Origin: Wyeomyia smithii
Taxonomy: Eukaryota > Arthropoda > Insecta > Diptera > Culicidae
Length of the DNA: 64,000 nucleotides
Assembly: GCF_029784165.1 (NCBI RefSeq)
Contig: NC_073695.1
Location: 13,887,286-13,951,285 of the forward strand
Reading direction: 5' to 3'
The notes under the pieces were generated by a model, which saw only the letters and a list, made by a program, of their open reading frames with translations, was not told the origin of the DNA and searched no databases. Positions 63,501 to 64,000 of this stretch are shown piece after piece. Both the position numbers and the translations under genes were made by a program. Positions within the stretch are counted from its first letter, which is position 1; every line of letters begins with the position of its first letter.

Positions 63501-64000
63501 TACGATTATTTCCACTCGTATCAGATTTGTCTCATGAACGTTAAATTGGAATGTTCTTGAAAAGGTTGTTCAGTTCATGCGTATTTCTTCCATTTTTGTT
63601 TGTTTTAGCTTTATGAGCATGAGACTTGGAGTATCAGTTTGTTCACGATTGTAGAATACTAACACAAAATATTTATCGCTGTGATTTTTGTGGAGTGTGC
63701 AGGCTTATATCAGGCCTCTTGTATCAACAAGTATCGAACTAACATCCTTTTCCTTCCTTTCATTGATCTACGTTCTGGACCAGCAGGCGTCGGTATTGAT
63801 ATCATTATAATCCCAAGCAATGTCGTTTTCGTTTTTACGGCAGGGCTATACCGTCCCGGACTACATTTTGCAGCTGAGCAGTTGCAATGGTGTGCGTAAT
63901 ACTAAAGGTAGCTGTCACTTTGTTTTGTTTTGGTCATTATCGCCATTGTCTTTTTGTCGCGTTTGGCTACTGTACGGATTCGGACGATGATGATTCCGAA
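63501..64000. other. Non-coding; dispersed leader-like motif at 63843-63880
   Basis: ACCGTCCCGGACTACATTTT followed by GCAGCTGAGC resembles 15819-15848 (ACCGTCCTGGACTACACTTT, ACAGCTCG). No gene is supported before the window ends. Confidence 0.4.

Noticed and set aside
1..64000. Endogenous viral elements (flavivirus- or rhabdovirus-like)
   Set aside because: No frame shows viral polymerase, nucleoprotein or glycoprotein motifs; every RT found belongs to non-LTR retroelements. A search could still find short pieces.
1..64000. CRISPR arrays or bacterial operons
   Set aside because: Tandem repeats here are satellites without regular unique spacers, and the sequence is clearly eukaryotic.

Overview
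The window looks like a transposon-saturated stretch of a mosquito (Aedes-like) nuclear genome. It is AT-rich, has no bacterial-style gene packing, and holds no complete host protein gene that I can defend. The evidence for a mosquito is the combination of element types: RTE-like (JAM1-type), I-like (MosquI-type) and CR1/Jockey-type non-LTR retrotransposons, a Feilai-like tRNA-derived SINE, an ITmD37E-type Tc1/mariner transposase remnant, and many short inverted-repeat elements. Family names come from recall of protein motifs and were not checked against a database.

Layout. 0.5-1.3 kb: a foldback element. 1.3-10.6 kb: a stack of nested insertions. An outer foldback is split by an element with CGGTATT-rich inverted ends. 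That element holds a full-length-looking RTE element with 13-bp target duplications. The RTE is split by a 3.2-kb TTAA-flanked element, which carries a foldback with CACAGTG termini and a 126-bp satellite array. 10.7-12.2 kb: a strand-asymmetric T-rich tract. 12.2-14.6 kb: a hAT-like foldback, a broken piggyBac-like MITE and an RTE fragment. 14.8-17.5 kb: a 2.7-kb segment bounded by 22-24-bp direct repeats and ending in a hexanucleotide repeat. 18.9-22.6 kb: repeated promoter-like modules (inverted CCAAT plus TATATAAGAGC), a hAT MITE with a perfect 8-bp duplication, and small hairpin MITEs. 23.2-25.3 kb: a direct repeat pair. 25.5-26 kb: a D37E transposase remnant. 26-30 kb: non-coding sequence with no gene I can support.

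30.1-37.0 kb (minus strand): a PHD-finger/endonuclease retroelement ('element C') interrupted at its ORF1/ORF2 border by a 4.7-kb I-like element with 15-bp target duplications. 38.1 kb: a piggyBac-like MITE. 38.9-40.3 kb and 45.9-47.0 kb: oppositely oriented arrays of the 126-bp satellite. Between them lies a second, plus-strand I-like element (40.4-45.9 kb) with ORF1, EN, RT and RNase H; its ORF1 has lost its zinc knuckles in frame. 47.2 kb: a SINE. 49.4 kb: a hairpin MITE. 51.4-52.0 kb: a possible host 5' exon with a consensus splice donor. 52.2-57.4 kb: a nearly intact CR1/L2-type element. 58.4-60.35 kb: a Jockey-like remnant interrupted by a clean solo LTR. 61.1-62.8 kb: a SINE whose tail is interrupted by a 5'-truncated RTE. 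63.2-63.5 kb: a MITE.

The retroelement ORFs would act together as ORF1 RNA-binding protein and ORF2 endonuclease/reverse transcriptase (with RNase H in the I-like copies). Every copy is broken by frameshifts, stops or deletions, so none looks autonomous. The main value of the window is its insertion stratigraphy, read from target-site duplications, and a few unusual structures: the satellite-bearing TTAA element, the CACAGTG-ended foldback, the promoter modules, and the zinc-knuckle-less ORF1.
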